Positions 12,820 to 25,077 of a DNA stretch of 64,000 bases are shown here, piece after piece. Both the position numbers and the translations under genes were made by a program. The notes under the pieces are model-generated. The model was not told the DNA's origin. It made no database searches and was given only the letters and a program-made list of their open reading frames with translations. The DNA is taken from assembly GCA_964036665.1 (NCBI GenBank), contig OZ038530.1:17134001-17198000 (forward strand), read 5' to 3'. The first letter of the stretch is position 1. Every line of letters starts with the position of its first letter. The stretch comes from Gordius sp. MW1 (lineage: Eukaryota > Nematomorpha > Gordioida > Gordea > Gordiidae).

Positions 12820-13527
12820 CAGAGATCAGATTGCCCGGCCCGGCCCGCTGCCCGAACAGGCCCGGCAACTGTCCTAAATTTTTATTTTCAGGCGGGCTCG
12901 GGCGGGCACGAAGAAGATAGGATTCGGGCAATTCGGGCTTAATGAGATTTTTTAGATAGTGTATATTTTTGTTACTTTTCATTAAATTGCATACAAAAAT
13001 GCTAAAAAATCGCCACCCGTCCCCAAGTAATTTTTACAATTTTTGCCAGAACCCCTTTATTTCCATCAAGTCCCTAGCTAGGTTATGTAAAGGATTAAAA
13101 TATTTATATTTATGCAGCCCTTTCATTGCTCTATACATAGTACAAAATCATCACGCCCAAATTGATACAACGCCTGAAAGTGTTAAATTTCATTCTAATA
13201 TCATTTAATTTTTTAACAAATGATTTAACAAGTATTTTAGAAAGACCAAATACTACGTTTTTTGACCAATTAGGATTAAGATTAAAGTACAAAAGTTTCA
13301 TTTGAAAAAATCATTCGACTTTTAAATATTGAAAGAATTTGAGGTCTCAAAATTTTGGGCCTAACAGGCAAATTTAATATTTCCGGCCGGGCATTTCGGG
13401 CAGCATTAATGTTTCGGGCGGGCTCGGGCGGACACCAGAAGGGTTCGGGCGGGTTCGGGCGGGCAATGAGGTTAGAGAATTAAACCGGGCCGGGTTCGGG
13501 CAGAATTCCTAACAAATCTGACCTCTG
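12820..13527. mobile_element. hAT-like element with CGGGC-rich tips
   Basis: The inverted ends CAGAGATCAGATT and AATCTGACCTCTG are flanked by the 8-bp duplication ATGCCCAT (12812-12819, 13528-13535). Both subterminal regions are packed with CCCGGCC/TCGGGCGGG words while the middle is AT-rich. A lone CAGAGGTCAGATTTG end occurs at about 31335. No transposase is readable. Confidence 0.85.
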
Positions 13528-13535
13528 ATGCCCAT

Positions 13536-15563
13536 TACCCTTTTCTCTGAAATGCGCAGCCATTTTAAAGCTCGTAATTGTCCGAAATTCCGCCCCCCCC
13601 CAAAAAAAAAAAAATCGCTTTATAAAAACCAAAACCCAGGCAACCCTAAATCAAAACAGTTTTTAACTCACTCAGATGTATGTTAAGCACTTTATTCCAT
13701 TTCGGTGAGCAAAAAATCTCTCTGATTGTAGCCATGGGGAGGAAAGCTGGGGCAGCTGCCCCCTTAAATAACGTTTGTTTTTGATAAAATTTTAAAAAAT
13801 CATTTACCATATTAAATCAGACTTTTGAGCCCCTCCCCCCCCCCCCCCCCCTTTTAATTTAATTGGCAACGCATATGAAAACCTCTCAAAACAATTATGT
13901 AGATTAAGTAATTTCATGTTATTAGCATTTTTAGGCTCATCTCTCACATTTTTATAATTAAATTAATTGCTTAAGCGTATTATCGTGATGACATCTTCAA
14001 AACACTAATGTCAAATTATCACGCGACACGATGTTTTTGTTATCCGAGATGCAGATTGCGTCTTTATATAAATGGCCTGTTTCCATTATATCTAATCGCC
14101 GGCTTTTTGGCAAATGTCGCGCATATTTGTTTACTCCTCAACTTCAAAATTATTATTTTAAAAATGTGTTCAAATATTTTTTCATAAAATGCATTATTAC
14201 AGAGTTTTACAAAAAAAATCGTAATATTGTGTGATTTTTAAATTGAAAATATCAGGATTCTTCTTTTCTTTTCTAGCGTGTAATTTAGTCCCACAGTCGT
14301 TGGGTTTGTTTTGATAAGCTTTTTCCGTTTTGATTGAGTAAGGGCTACCAGGATTAATGATATTCCTTAGTTTATTAAAAAATTATAATGATTTTAATCA
14401 TGGACTATTTATTTTATTTAATTAGATATTTTAATCAAAAAATATCTTTATAGGGCAAATGGTAAAAAAGTTAAACTTAATGATTTTTTTTAATTTATAT
14501 AACAAATTACAGTTTTAAAATTTAATAATTTTCCATAGAGTAACTCAAATTTTTCGTGCCAGTTTACGATTTGAATTTGGAAAAATTTAATTAAAAATTC
14601 ACTTTCAAATCCAATTTATCATAAAAATATTGTAATTATACATTTGAATAATATGACCATATCGTCGACTGGACGTTTATTTAAATAATGGGTGAGTTTA
14701 TTAAACTCTATATTACGTTTTCAAGGAGGTTAGTGTCCTTGTTGGTTGAAACATTGCGGATACAGACTTGCATTTGTATTGCATACATTAAAGGGGATAG
14801 GAAAGTGACAAAATAAAAAGATCGTATTTTACGCAAAATGTTCATATATTTTGAAATTTTATATTTAAATACAATTTACCAATAAAAAATGGACTAAGAA
14901 TTTGAATTTTAAGTAATTTATAAATTATTTGCTTTCATTTAAAAATTAATAAACTTGCCAGTTACAGATATATTTCTAATTAAATGATCGAGTTTTTATG
15001 AAATTATAACATAGGTTCAGCCTAGAATAGGTCTATAATTTTTTTAATTTTGAACAAATAGGTAATGTTTTTACGAGCGAAATGAATAAGTAATAATTAA
15101 CAAATTAAAACTCCCATATGCTCCATAGTGGAGCATTTAAATATAATTACCTGTAGGTCAAATTGAAAGGAAGCGCACACCAAAATTTTGCGTTTAATTG
15201 AATTAAAGACTCTAATTTAGCCCTAGGTGTGTAACAAATATATTTGATGATAGGGTAAAATACCCCCATTACGAAACTACTCGGTTCACCGAGTTAGAAA
15301 CATTTAAAGGAAACACATTAGCAAAAACCCGAAAATTGTTATTAATTGCTATGCTATTTATAATAATGTATTTACCAAAACAATAATCACTTTTAATTTA
15401 TTAAACTGCAAAGGCAAACCAATCGCAATCGTAGGCCAGACTATTTGGCCATTATTTTTCATTTTTAAATAGGTTTTTGGGTCAAATTGTAGTGCAAGTA
15501 GCCAATAAAATATAATGGCTCTCCCACTAAAAGGGTTTTCAAATATTTACCATATTATAAACA
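13536..15563. other. AT-rich non-coding DNA
   Basis: A decayed MITE with a C-run is suspected at about 13735-13875. No coding signal was found. Confidence 0.4.
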
Positions 15564-15571
15564 CACATTTT

Positions 15572-15741
15572 CATGGGCGTAGCCAGGTTTTGGATTGGGG
15601 GGGGGGGGGGGGGCGAAACGTTCATAAGTTCGATTCGGGGGGGGGGGGGGCGAAACATAAAATTTTTAGGGTTTTTAAGGCTTTTTGCATTGAAAAAATT
15701 TTTTTTCGCCATTTAAGGGGGGGGGGGCGCCTACGCCCATG
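15572..15741. mobile_element. GGGCGTAGCC-family hAT-like MITE, copy 2
   Basis: Ends CATGGGCGTAGCCAGG and CCTACGCCCATG are flanked by the perfect 8-bp duplication CACATTTT (15564-15571, 15742-15749). The body has two G-runs near the left end and one near the right. Confidence 0.9.
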
Positions 15742-15749
15742 CACATTTT

Positions 15750-18590
15750 GTCTTTAATACATAGAAGAGGGTCCAAAATGTATTTTCAAAATGCCAGTAC
15801 ATTATACGACGTTTGAAGTAAGGGAGGCTAATATCGAATTTCCTTTTAGTGTATACATGAAGCGTTCAAAGCAATTTACACCTGCACGTACTTGAGTACA
15901 TTCGATAAATGTCTCGCCAAAAACAACCTAGCGTTTTAAAAGGGTTCAGGCGTTTAAACAAAAGGACTCTTCCAAAAAATAATTTTTATCAATATAACTT
16001 TATAGTTCTTACGCTTAGTTTGATTCATGGACATGCATTGGAATTAGAGGGGCCATAATGATTTAGGGAGTGGGAAAATTAATATTTTTTTAAATTTTAG
16101 TCATAATTTTAATAAATTTCAACGAATTTTTAGATTCTCCAGGCCCCCCCCCCTGGCTACGCCTATGGTTTAATTAAATAAAAATCAGATGATTTTGTGA
16201 AATTATTTGTAATATATTAATAAATTGAGATCCTTGTTTTATTTTAATAACTGATTATCTTTTTGTCTATTAAATTGTGGGTTAATTTAATTTGCCCTCA
16301 TTATATGTAAGAACACTAATTAGTTTGACATCATTTAATTACATCGCCTACCTTACCTACCTACATGTACATACATTATAATCTTATCTCTACTATAGAT
16401 AGAATGAGAATGGAAACTAGATTAAGATACCTTGCCACAACTTTATCCTTCTATTATGCTTTTTTTTGATCCTTTTTCGGAGTTTTTACATTATTCTCGC
16501 TAAATTGATTTGTTAATTTTACCTTTTATTTAAAATTGTCCAATAATAAAATAAGTCGTTGTTGTTTACAGTTAAATTCTATGAAATCGGTTTTTAAAAT
16601 AATTGAGAGTATTCTTATTCTTTTATTAACAATTTTAAGACAAAGCCATTATTAAATATAGTATTAGAAGTTAATTTCTTTGTTACATCGGGGTAAATCA
16701 CTTACATACATATCGGCTAAATGATTTAGGGGGGGATTTAACTTAAAAAGAGAATAGTTTTCTACATTTTAAATTAATTTCGTTAATTATTAAAAAATTT
16801 AAGCAAATAGACCTCTAAAAAATTTTTAAATTTGGATGAAATGCTCACAAAAGAAAGGCCATTGACATAGTAATACTAAATTTAGTTGAGCAAATTGCAG
16901 GCGACCTAAACAAACAGTTGTAAAATGTTTCTATTAAAAGCCTATTGAGCACAGAGCTGCTGGTCAATTAAAGGTGTGAAAGTGAAATTATATGATAGAA
17001 TTGACATTTGTCTTTGAGTTTAACAAAATGACAAATGTGTTACACCTGTAAGATTTTTTTAGTAAAAGAAATTACGCTAAGGACCTTGTATTTGCCTAAT
17101 ATTTAAGAGGCATTGAAAATAAATTACGCGATTTAAAAAAATTATAACTAGGGTTTTCAAAATTTGACTTTTTCGATTGAAAAATATTGTGAGGGTTGTT
17201 TATGAAAAATTAAAAAAAAACAGCTAATTTTCATTTATTTGCATCACATTTGAAAATTTGGAGGAATCTCGTCATTTAATTTTAAAATTATGTTATAGTT
17301 ATATGTTTCAAATTTACGAGCACTAAAACTCTTATCATTTTTACTAAATCTAAGGCTCAAAATTCCATCATTTACACAATAAAATTCATCTAATTTAAAT
17401 TGCCAAAAATATATATTCTCTAGTCTTATTTGTCATCAAAATCAAACACATTTTACATCAAACCTTTGGGTAAACTCAGAAAACAGGATCTACAAAAGTT
17501 TGATACACATGCAACTTCAAAGCCTTTGCCGACTCTTGGCCAATTTTATTCGACAATATAATGTTTTTTTCATTAGTTTAAGGTTTATATATGTGACTTC
17601 TTCTTCGCGTAAAGAAATTTTTTAACAAAAAAAATGCATTATTTTGATACATTTCGGGTATTACATTATCAAACAAAATTTAATTACAAATTTGTATCAT
17701 ATATTGTTTGATTAACGATAAAATAATTAATTTTTTACATATAAATTGACAATAGTGGTGTAGTTGTTTGGGATTCGGCTTCAAAAGAAGATTCTTTATT
17801 AGAAAATGTGCCAAAGAGAACGTTCCTTTGTGTGATGTGACCCAGACCTTTGATATATTTCTAAATTTCCGTGTTATAAGCTACGACACGACGACACAGG
17901 GTTAAATTGAGCATCAAAAAATATCGCAAGTATCCGCTAATTAAAAAACTACAGATAAAAAATGGATTACAATTCATGCTGCTCCTGACTACTCTAATTC
18001 CTGATACATTATAATTACACTCATAAATATTTTTAACATATTATATTTTGTTAAACCTATTTATGTATAAATCTCAATGTATTTTTTTGGATTTCTACAA
18101 AAAATTAGCTTTAGCGTCATAACACAAAAGAACGTTACCCAACCCCCCGAGGACTACAAATGGGGTCACATCACCATATTAGTAAATAGTCAAACATAAC
18201 CCCATAGCTAGCTATCGCTAGTTAATAATAATAATAACTACGAGGTTACCCAAAAAACTTTACTATTTATTTGTAATGGATATGGATATATGTCTTTTTA
18301 AGTAAACTATACTACACAATTACGGACATGTTATTAATTATGTATGGTATTGAGTTACATCGAACGTTATTTGGGGGTATAAAGTAATTTTTTGGGTACT
18401 TTAATTAAAAAGAGTCAGTTTTAGTAAGTATTCGCAGGTTATAAAAAAGGATAAACAAATTTTAAATTGAAGCAGTTTGAAATTTATTAAAACAATTTAA
18501 ACTTTAGGTTGAATCCATGGATCAAAGTTTCATAATACTTTTACAAATGGCACTTTAAAAAAAAATTTTGTCTTAACTTTTTCATATTGA
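15750..18590. other. AT-rich non-coding DNA with a solo MITE end
   Basis: At 16141-16169 a C-run followed by CTGGCTACGCCTATGG is a single right end of the GGGCGTAGCC family. I found no exon or RNA gene elsewhere in this stretch. Confidence 0.45.
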
Positions 18591-18984
18591 ATGATATTTA
18601 TTAAACTCGGGCCTTCGGCCCTCGTGGGAAGGGGGAGAAGGGAAGGGGAGTAGGGGAAGGGGAAGGGGGAACTCTTCTATACTCCGTATAAACGTAGCAT
18701 ATTTGCTATGCAATTTATGGGCGAGAAAGGTGGGAAGGGGCGAGAATGCCTATAGGGGGTATTAGATGCAAAATAATTAGTTAATTAGTTATAGGCCCTT
18801 GTAGGGGAGGACATAGGGTAATTATCAATGTTAACCAATTCAAAAACGAAAAAAAATTTCGATTTATTTGGCCAATAGTCATTTTTTTATTGGTCAGTAG
18901 CCAGCGGACGGTCAAAAATTCATATTATCATTGGTATTAACATGAACAAATATTAATTTAATTTAAAAAAATTAAAAAAAAAAT

Positions 18985-19057
18985 TTGTCACCTCCCAGAC
19001 TTGAACCCCACACCTCCAGTTCACAAGCCGGCGCTATAACCACTATACCACGCTGGC
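18985..19057 (-). repeat. tRNA-like SINE head
   Basis: On the minus strand this reads like a decayed tRNA gene: GCCAGCG, then a D-arm-like TGGTATAGTGGTTATAGC (A box), an anticodon-arm-like region, and the B box GGTTCAAGTCT. The 5' and 3' acceptor halves do not pair and the anticodon stem is imperfect, so a functional tRNA is unlikely. It is followed by a T-run, which fits a pol III-derived SINE head. Confidence 0.6.
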
Positions 19058-19784
19058 TTTAAAATAGTAGAAGTTATTATGTTATTTATATAGATAATGA
19101 AATAATAAAGTTGTGTTTTATGTTTAGAAAATCAATATATTTCGTCGGTCAGTAGCCAGCGGACGGTCAAAAAGTCATATTATCAATGGTATTAACAAAA
19201 ACAAAATATTTATTTAATGTAAAAAAAAAAAATTAAAAAAAAATTTTTTTTTTAGTTTTAAAAAAGGGCTAAATTCTTAAACTACCAGCCCGATTCGCTC
19301 GAAACTTTACCCGTAGGTGCCCAGGGCGGCCGGGGGTAAAATAACCTTTTCAGATTCCTAAAATACCTTTTCATTTTAAAAATATCGGACATTTCCCTGC
19401 CACACGTGCGGTGTAATATCTATGACACGTAGAAAAATTTTATTAATTATATAAACTTACGCGCGCCATCTAATAAGTACAATTCGTGTTTGAGTTTAAT
19501 AGTAGATTCAATTTAATTAGAAATAACGGGCTGTGATTATACCTTTGAAGGAGGTTTCGAATTTTGTGTTAGTTTCTATCGATATATTTTATCGTAAATT
19601 AGAATCTAATACCTATATTATTTTTTTAAATATTACTTTTTAGGTTTTCTATGAAATCACAATCTAATTAAATGAAATATATTAACCCAATAAAAAAATA
19701 TATAAGCATTTATAAGGTTAAAAATATATATTACATAGTTGGCTGTCTGTTAGACCATCTATAATAAATTTTTAGGTTATATAT

Positions 19785-21340
19785 AAAATTTGGCCAATGG
19801 TCATTTTTTTTCATTGGTAAGCAGCCAGGACACGGTAAAAGTGGATATAAATTCATAATAGTCAAAAAAAACTAAAAAAAAATTTTCGAATTACATTTTG
19901 GCCAATGGTCATTTTTTCCCATTGGTCAGCAGCCAGGACACGGTAAAAGTGGATATAAATTTATAATAGTCAAAAAAAAACGAAAAAAAAAATTTCGAAT
20001 CACATTTTGGCCAATGGTGATTTTTTTCCATTGGTCAGCAGCCAACGGACGGCCAAAAAGTCATAATAGCAATGGTAGTAACAGGAACAATCATAATAGT
20101 CAAAAAAAAACGAAAAAATAAACTCGGATTCACATTTTGGCCAATGGTCATTTTTTCATTGGTCAGCAGCCAGCGGACGGCCAAAAAGTCTTATTATCAA
20201 TGATAGTAACAAGAACAATCATAAGAGTCGAAAAAAACTCCGGGATTCTAACCCCAAAACTAGTTAAATTGCATAGCAATTATCAAAATTTAAATATAGA
20301 TATACTTATGCATTAATTTAACGTAGCAATTAAAACCCGACCCCGCCCGAAAGCGAGGGAGATAGAGATGAGGGGTGGGGCACCTCTTGATAGAGATGAG
20401 GGGTGGGGCAACTCTTTCTCATGCATTAATTTAAAAAAGCGATAACCTAATATACCCAATGCAAATAGATAGGGAGGGTAACGGACGACGGACGACGGAC
20501 GGACGACGGACACCAAAAAATGATCCCATAAATTGCATAGCAATTAATAAATAAGTCCTTTTTATAAGTGATTCATTTAATTTTAAGAATTTTTCTCTAT
20601 CGTTATAAACGGGTTTTACCATAGACTAGTTTGTAAGTTAACTAAATATCGTCAGTATGGTAAAAAAGTGGATATAAATTCATAATAGTCAAAAAAAAAA
20701 AACGAAAGAAAAGTTTTCGAATCACATTTTGGCCAATGGTCATTTTATTCCATTGGTCAGCAGCCAGCGGACGGCCAAAAAGTCATAATAGCAATGGTAG
20801 GAACAGGAACAATCATAATAGTCAAAAAAAAAACGAAAAAAATAATTTCGATTCACATTTTGGCCAATGGTCATTTTTTCAATAGGTCAGGAGCCAGCGG
20901 ACGGCCAAAAAGTCATAATAACAATGGTAGTAACAGGAACAATCATAATAGTCAAAAAAAACACGAAAAAATAAACTCGGATTCACATTTTGGCCAATGG
21001 TCATTTTTTTCATTGGTCAGCAGCCAACGGACGGCCAAAAAGTCTTATTATCAATGATAGTAACAAGAACAATCATAAGAGTCAAAAAAACTCCGGGATT
21101 CTAACCCAAAAACTAGTTAAATTGCATAGCAATTAAAAGTAAACAACTTTTATTTATGTTTATTATATAACATTGGTCAGCAGCCAGCGGACGGCCAAAA
21201 AGTCATAATAGCAATGGTAGAAACAGGAACAATCATAATAAAAAAAAAACGAAAAAAATAATTTCGATTCACATTTTGGCCAATGGTCATTTTTTTCATT
21301 GGTCAGCAGCCAGCGGACGGCCAAAAATTCTTATTATCAA
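19785..21340. repeat. Tandem ~105-130-bp units with CCAATG/CATTGG hairpin
   Basis: Units start near 19785, 19895, 20005, 20135, 20725, 20855, 20985, 21165 and 21272; earlier, partial ones lie near 18860 and 19140. Each has CCAATGGTCATT, a T-run, CATTGGTCAGCAGCCA and CGGACGGCCAAAAAGTC, so CCAATG and CATTGG can pair. Several units end in a CCGGGATTCTAACCC motif, which inverted is a tRNA B-box-like GGGTTAGAATCCCGG. Confidence 0.8.
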
Positions 21341-21407
21341 TGATAGTAACAAGAACAATCATAAGAGTCAAAAAAGACTCCGGGATTCTAACCCCAAAAC
21401 TAGTTAA

Positions 21408-21640
21408 ATTGCATAGCAATTAAAAAGTAAACAACTTTTATTTATGTTTATTATATAACTAGTTAAATTGCATAGCATTAAAAGTAAACAACTTTTATCT
21501 ATGTTTATTATATAACAAAAACTAATTAAATTGCATAGCAATTAAAAGTAAACAACTTTTATTTATGTTTATTATATAACTAGTTAAATTGCATAGCAAT
21601 TAAAAGTAAACAACTTTTATTTATGTTTATTATATAATAG
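21408..21640. repeat. ~61-bp tandem repeat with AATTGCATAGCAATT hairpin
   Basis: Four near-identical copies of AACTAGTTAAATTGCATAGC followed by AATTAAAAGTAAACAACTTT and a short AT tail lie in tandem. One more copy lies at about 21112-21165. Confidence 0.85.
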
Positions 21641-22065
21641 ATAATTTAACAAATCTTATATATAATATAACACACCGAGAGAGATAGAGATGAGGGGTGG
21701 GGCACCTCTTATGCATTAATTCAAAAAATAACACAGCGAGGGAGATAGAGATGAGGGGTGGGGCACCTCTTTCTCATCCATTAATTTAAAAAAAGCGATA
21801 ACCTAATATACCCAATGCAAATAGATAGGGAGGGTAACGGACGACGGACGACGGACGGACACCAAAAAACGATCCCATAAATTGCATAGCAATTAATATG
21901 TTATTACATAGTCAAAGGGGGATTTAAATTCTTCCTTTGTTATATATAATAAAGTTTTATTTGAATAAATTAATTCAATAACCTTAAAGGTTTATGGTTG
22001 CATTATCAACAATTGAAAAGCCTGTCACGTGTCACCCTTAGCCCGGTAGTCGATAATCACATGCG

Positions 22066-22225
22066 CATGTGCGCAGCCAGCCCCCTGCCCCCCCCCCCTA
22101 AATGGCGAACAAAAAATTTAAGGCAAAAACCCTTTAAAATTAAAAAATTTCCCTTTTGCCCCCCCCCCCCGAACTTTTAAACGTTTTGCCCCCCCCCCCT
22201 AATCCAAAGCCTAGCTACGCCCATG
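22066..22225. mobile_element. GGGCGTAGCC-family hAT-like MITE, copy 3
   Basis: The left end CATGTGCGCAGCCAGC and right end CTAGCTACGCCCATG are degenerate. The flanks CACATGCG and TACTTGCG agree at six of eight positions, so this is an older copy. Three C-runs are present. Confidence 0.65.
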
Positions 22226-22951
22226 TACTTGCGAGCACATTATTTCACCGCTTAAAAATTAAAAGCTTTCATTAAAATAGTATTCGGAATCAATAGATGG
22301 ATTGGCAAAATTTAAAAAATCGGGAATTATCTCCCAGCTTAAAGGAAATCCTAAAATTGCTGGATAACATAACTTTGTTTTATAAATAAATACAGCATTT
22401 TATAATTGTTTACATGAAATTCGTATAGTCATGCTACTATAATTTGAAGCTGTAAATTTCTTTTGGAAAATTCCCCCTTCTTCCTAAAAAAATAATAACG
22501 CGCTTGAGTATTACACCTATTATCGTTTGGTCGACCTTTAGTTCAATTAAGACTAACGTAGGCTTAGGGGTCTATTCAGAAAAACAAACCAATGTTTTAG
22601 TCGACTATAACTAAGATCAATTAAATAAAACCCATCCGTTTTTACAACACTTAACACCTTTTTCTTTGACGCGAAATTGTATATTTTTATAAAATTGCAC
22701 AATTTATTTTAGCCTCAGAAGAGTAGAGTAGAGGAAAGGGGGAAAAATATTAACCAAACTTATTAAATCTTAATAAAGATATTGGTGGAAATGCATTGAC
22801 AAAAATCAATATTCAATAAATCATACAAATGTTAGCTGCTGAATAATGGGGAAAAAGGTAATTGCGATAATTGAAAACGAAATTGGCAAACTAATAAACA
22901 TCAACAATTTTGTTATGAAAGGACGGTGGGTAAACAATTTATGTGTGTTAT

Positions 22952-23120
22952 CATGGGCGTAGCCAGGTGGGCAGAGGGGGGCGGCCCCTAAATGGCGAAA
23001 AAAAAATTTTCAATTCATACACCCTTAAAAATTCAAAAAATTTACGTTTTGCCCCCCCCCCCCTAATTGAACTTTTAAATGTTTTGCCCCCCCCCAATCC
23101 AAAACCTGGCTACGCCCATG
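22952..23120. mobile_element. GGGCGTAGCC-family hAT-like MITE, copy 4
   Basis: Inverted ends CATGGGCGTAGCCAGG and CCTGGCTACGCCCATG are flanked by TGTGTTAT (22944-22951) and TGTATTAT (23121-23128), a seven-of-eight target duplication. Confidence 0.88.
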
Positions 23121-23128
23121 TGTATTAT

Positions 23129-24100
23129 AATTACAACCAGTGAGAAATTATACATCACCTATTAAATCCGGCAGTTTATAAAAGACAAGAAATGTATTAC
23201 AAGTGTAACAAAGAGAGATGCCTTGTGTATCAAAGGGATGAGCAACCGCGATTGAGTTCGTTAGCATCACTTCTATCAAGAAAATCTCTATTTCCAGTTT
23301 TAGCATCACACTCAGAGTAAGATTTGGGTAAAAGAAACTTAAAACTTAGTCTATCCTTAAAACATATTAATGATGGGGGGGGGGGGGGAAATATAGTTAA
23401 ATATTACACTTTAATTGGTATGATTAGAAGATAATTTAATTGAGAAATAAAATCAATATTGGATGGCGATAATAAAAATTGCATAGCAAATATTGAGGTG
23501 AGAGAAGGACTAGAAGGGACTTTGAGTCATAGCAAATAATAGGCAAAATGATGAAATAGCAAACAAATGCCATTTAGACTAATCAACATTTTATGGGTGG
23601 ATTCATAATTGCCCAATAATTTTATTGAACAGCAATTCAGTAGTCGCGTGGGGTAAATAGGGCCCCATACAGATGTAATTCGCCCAATTTTATGAGTACT
23701 AAAACACATGGAATATATGAGGAAAATGTCAATCGATCAATAAAAGCTTATAATTATACTAATTTAAATTAAAATCAATAAGTAATAATTTTTTGCAAAT
23801 TTAAAGGTAATCAAGGTTCAGCTCAGGCCTATCCTTTTATTTGTAACTATAAAATATATAAATATAATATTATTATATATACGTATATATTTGAGATCAC
23901 AATTTGTTTAAAATTCATTAGGCGCGGGGGAGGGGTGTGTTTTAAATTATTCTTTATAAAAATTATAAATTTATTTATATATTAAAGTAAAATATGTATC
24001 TTAAGTTATTGTCAAGGGGGCTAGGCGTATGATGTGGAGGAAAGGGATACTCCACTCTGAGTAGTGATTTTGTTACATAATACGTAGACGTGTGAAATAT
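23129..24100. other. AT-rich non-coding DNA
   Basis: It contains a G-run at about 23376-23388 and a TTGCATAGCAA motif at about 23480. No gene is recognised. Confidence 0.4.
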
Positions 24101-25077
24101 ATTACGGGTGGTGGTTGGGGAAAAAAGCTTTATTTTAGAGGGATAAAATGATAAATAAGTGAAAATAAAGTAGAAGTAAAGGGCGGAGAGAGGAGATGGG
24201 GAGTTGAATAATTTTAGTATATAATTATATTGGTTCTTTCGAAGGTTGCTTCCAGTGGAATATTCCGACAGTGCCATTAAAAGGGGTGGTGGGCAGACAA
24301 ACTAGCACATACACACAACAGTACAGGGGGTATTATAGACATTCAAGACGAGCATGCCCGAGGGGGAGTTCATACAATCACAATTATTGATCGAATCTCC
24401 AAGCATCAAGGGGTATAGTATATCTACAAAACCGCATCTATAAGATAAGGGCTTGTGTTTCGAGTTCACGGGCAATGCTGCGTAGAATGAAAAGATTAAA
24501 ACGAGGGGGGGGGGAATTAAAGAGAGGATGTTACATTTGTACACTAGGGGGTCGAACGAAGTGGGTTGCATAAAGGATGGTCGGTCGGTCGGACTCGGTG
24601 TTGTGTCAAGGATTGTACGGGCGGCTGGAGAGAGGTAAGTCGTGGGTGGGTGGGTTGATGGTTAAAGAAAAAGACAGAGGTGGGGGAGGGGGACTTTGAT
24701 ATTTACCACGACGGCGCGCTATCGTACAAAGGAATATCTAATATATACATACATAACATACAGTGAATAATTTAGACACTCGCCGTCGCGCATGTGTGTG
24801 TACAACAAAGGAGTCGGTCGGGGCATCATAACACATGTAAAAAGGCCAACAACGACGACGGACGGGGGGGGGTTAAATTAACGTTTTAAACAACATTAAA
24901 CTATTATTGCATATATATCCATACGTTCGGTAAGGACGAGTACGGTAGTCGTAGTTAAAAGGGGGGGGGGGGGGAATTGTATGTGTTGGGGGGGGGGGGG
25001 GGAAGGGGTGGAGTCTAAAGGGGGAGGGGAAACGGGAATGATAAGATGTGTGTGTAAGATGATGTTATCCCATCCCG
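24101..25077 (-). other. G-rich tract, probable long 3' UTR of the BTG gene
   Basis: This stretch lies directly downstream of the BTG stop on the minus strand. It is far more G-rich on the plus strand than its surroundings, with runs of 8-16 G at 24506, 24865, 24961 and 24989. The open frames in it have no recognisable protein features. AATAAA on the minus strand at 24134-24129 could be the polyadenylation signal. The 3' UTR assignment is inferred from position and composition. Confidence 0.45.

Larger units (their letters stand above)
18596..21900. mobile_element. Compound repeat: hairpin end, tRNA-like head, tandem arrays
   Basis: The block opens with a hairpin (CGGGCCTTCGGCCC) and a purine-rich run. 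It then contains at least ten units built on GGCCAATGGTCATTTTTT and CATTGGTCAGCAGCCAGC, spaced ~105-130 bp. It also holds a tRNA-like head (minus strand, 18985-19057), a ~61-bp tandem repeat, a twice-repeated GATAGAGATGAGGGGTGGGG module, and many AATTGCATAGCAATT hairpins. The same series of modules recurs at 37899-39110. It may be one or more Helitron-like or SINE-based composites; the class is uncertain. Confidence 0.6.

Noticed and set aside
12685-13208. Short frames overlapping the hAT tip
   Set aside because: They span the element boundary and GC-rich repeats and have no protein signature.
18985-19057. Functional tRNA gene on the minus strand
   Set aside because: The acceptor halves do not pair and the anticodon stem is defective; kept only as a tRNA-like repeat head.
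20313-21057. Open frames of the type GRPKSHNNNG
   Set aside because: They are translations of the tandem hairpin units and recur at 38311-38969.
18860-21340. Array tested as a CRISPR-like repeat-spacer array
   Set aside because: Units are 105-130 bp, the 'spacers' are themselves repeated, and the DNA is eukaryotic; it is a tandem repeat.
24302-24571. 89-residue minus-strand frame downstream of BTG
   Set aside because: No recognisable domain; position and composition fit a 3' UTR.
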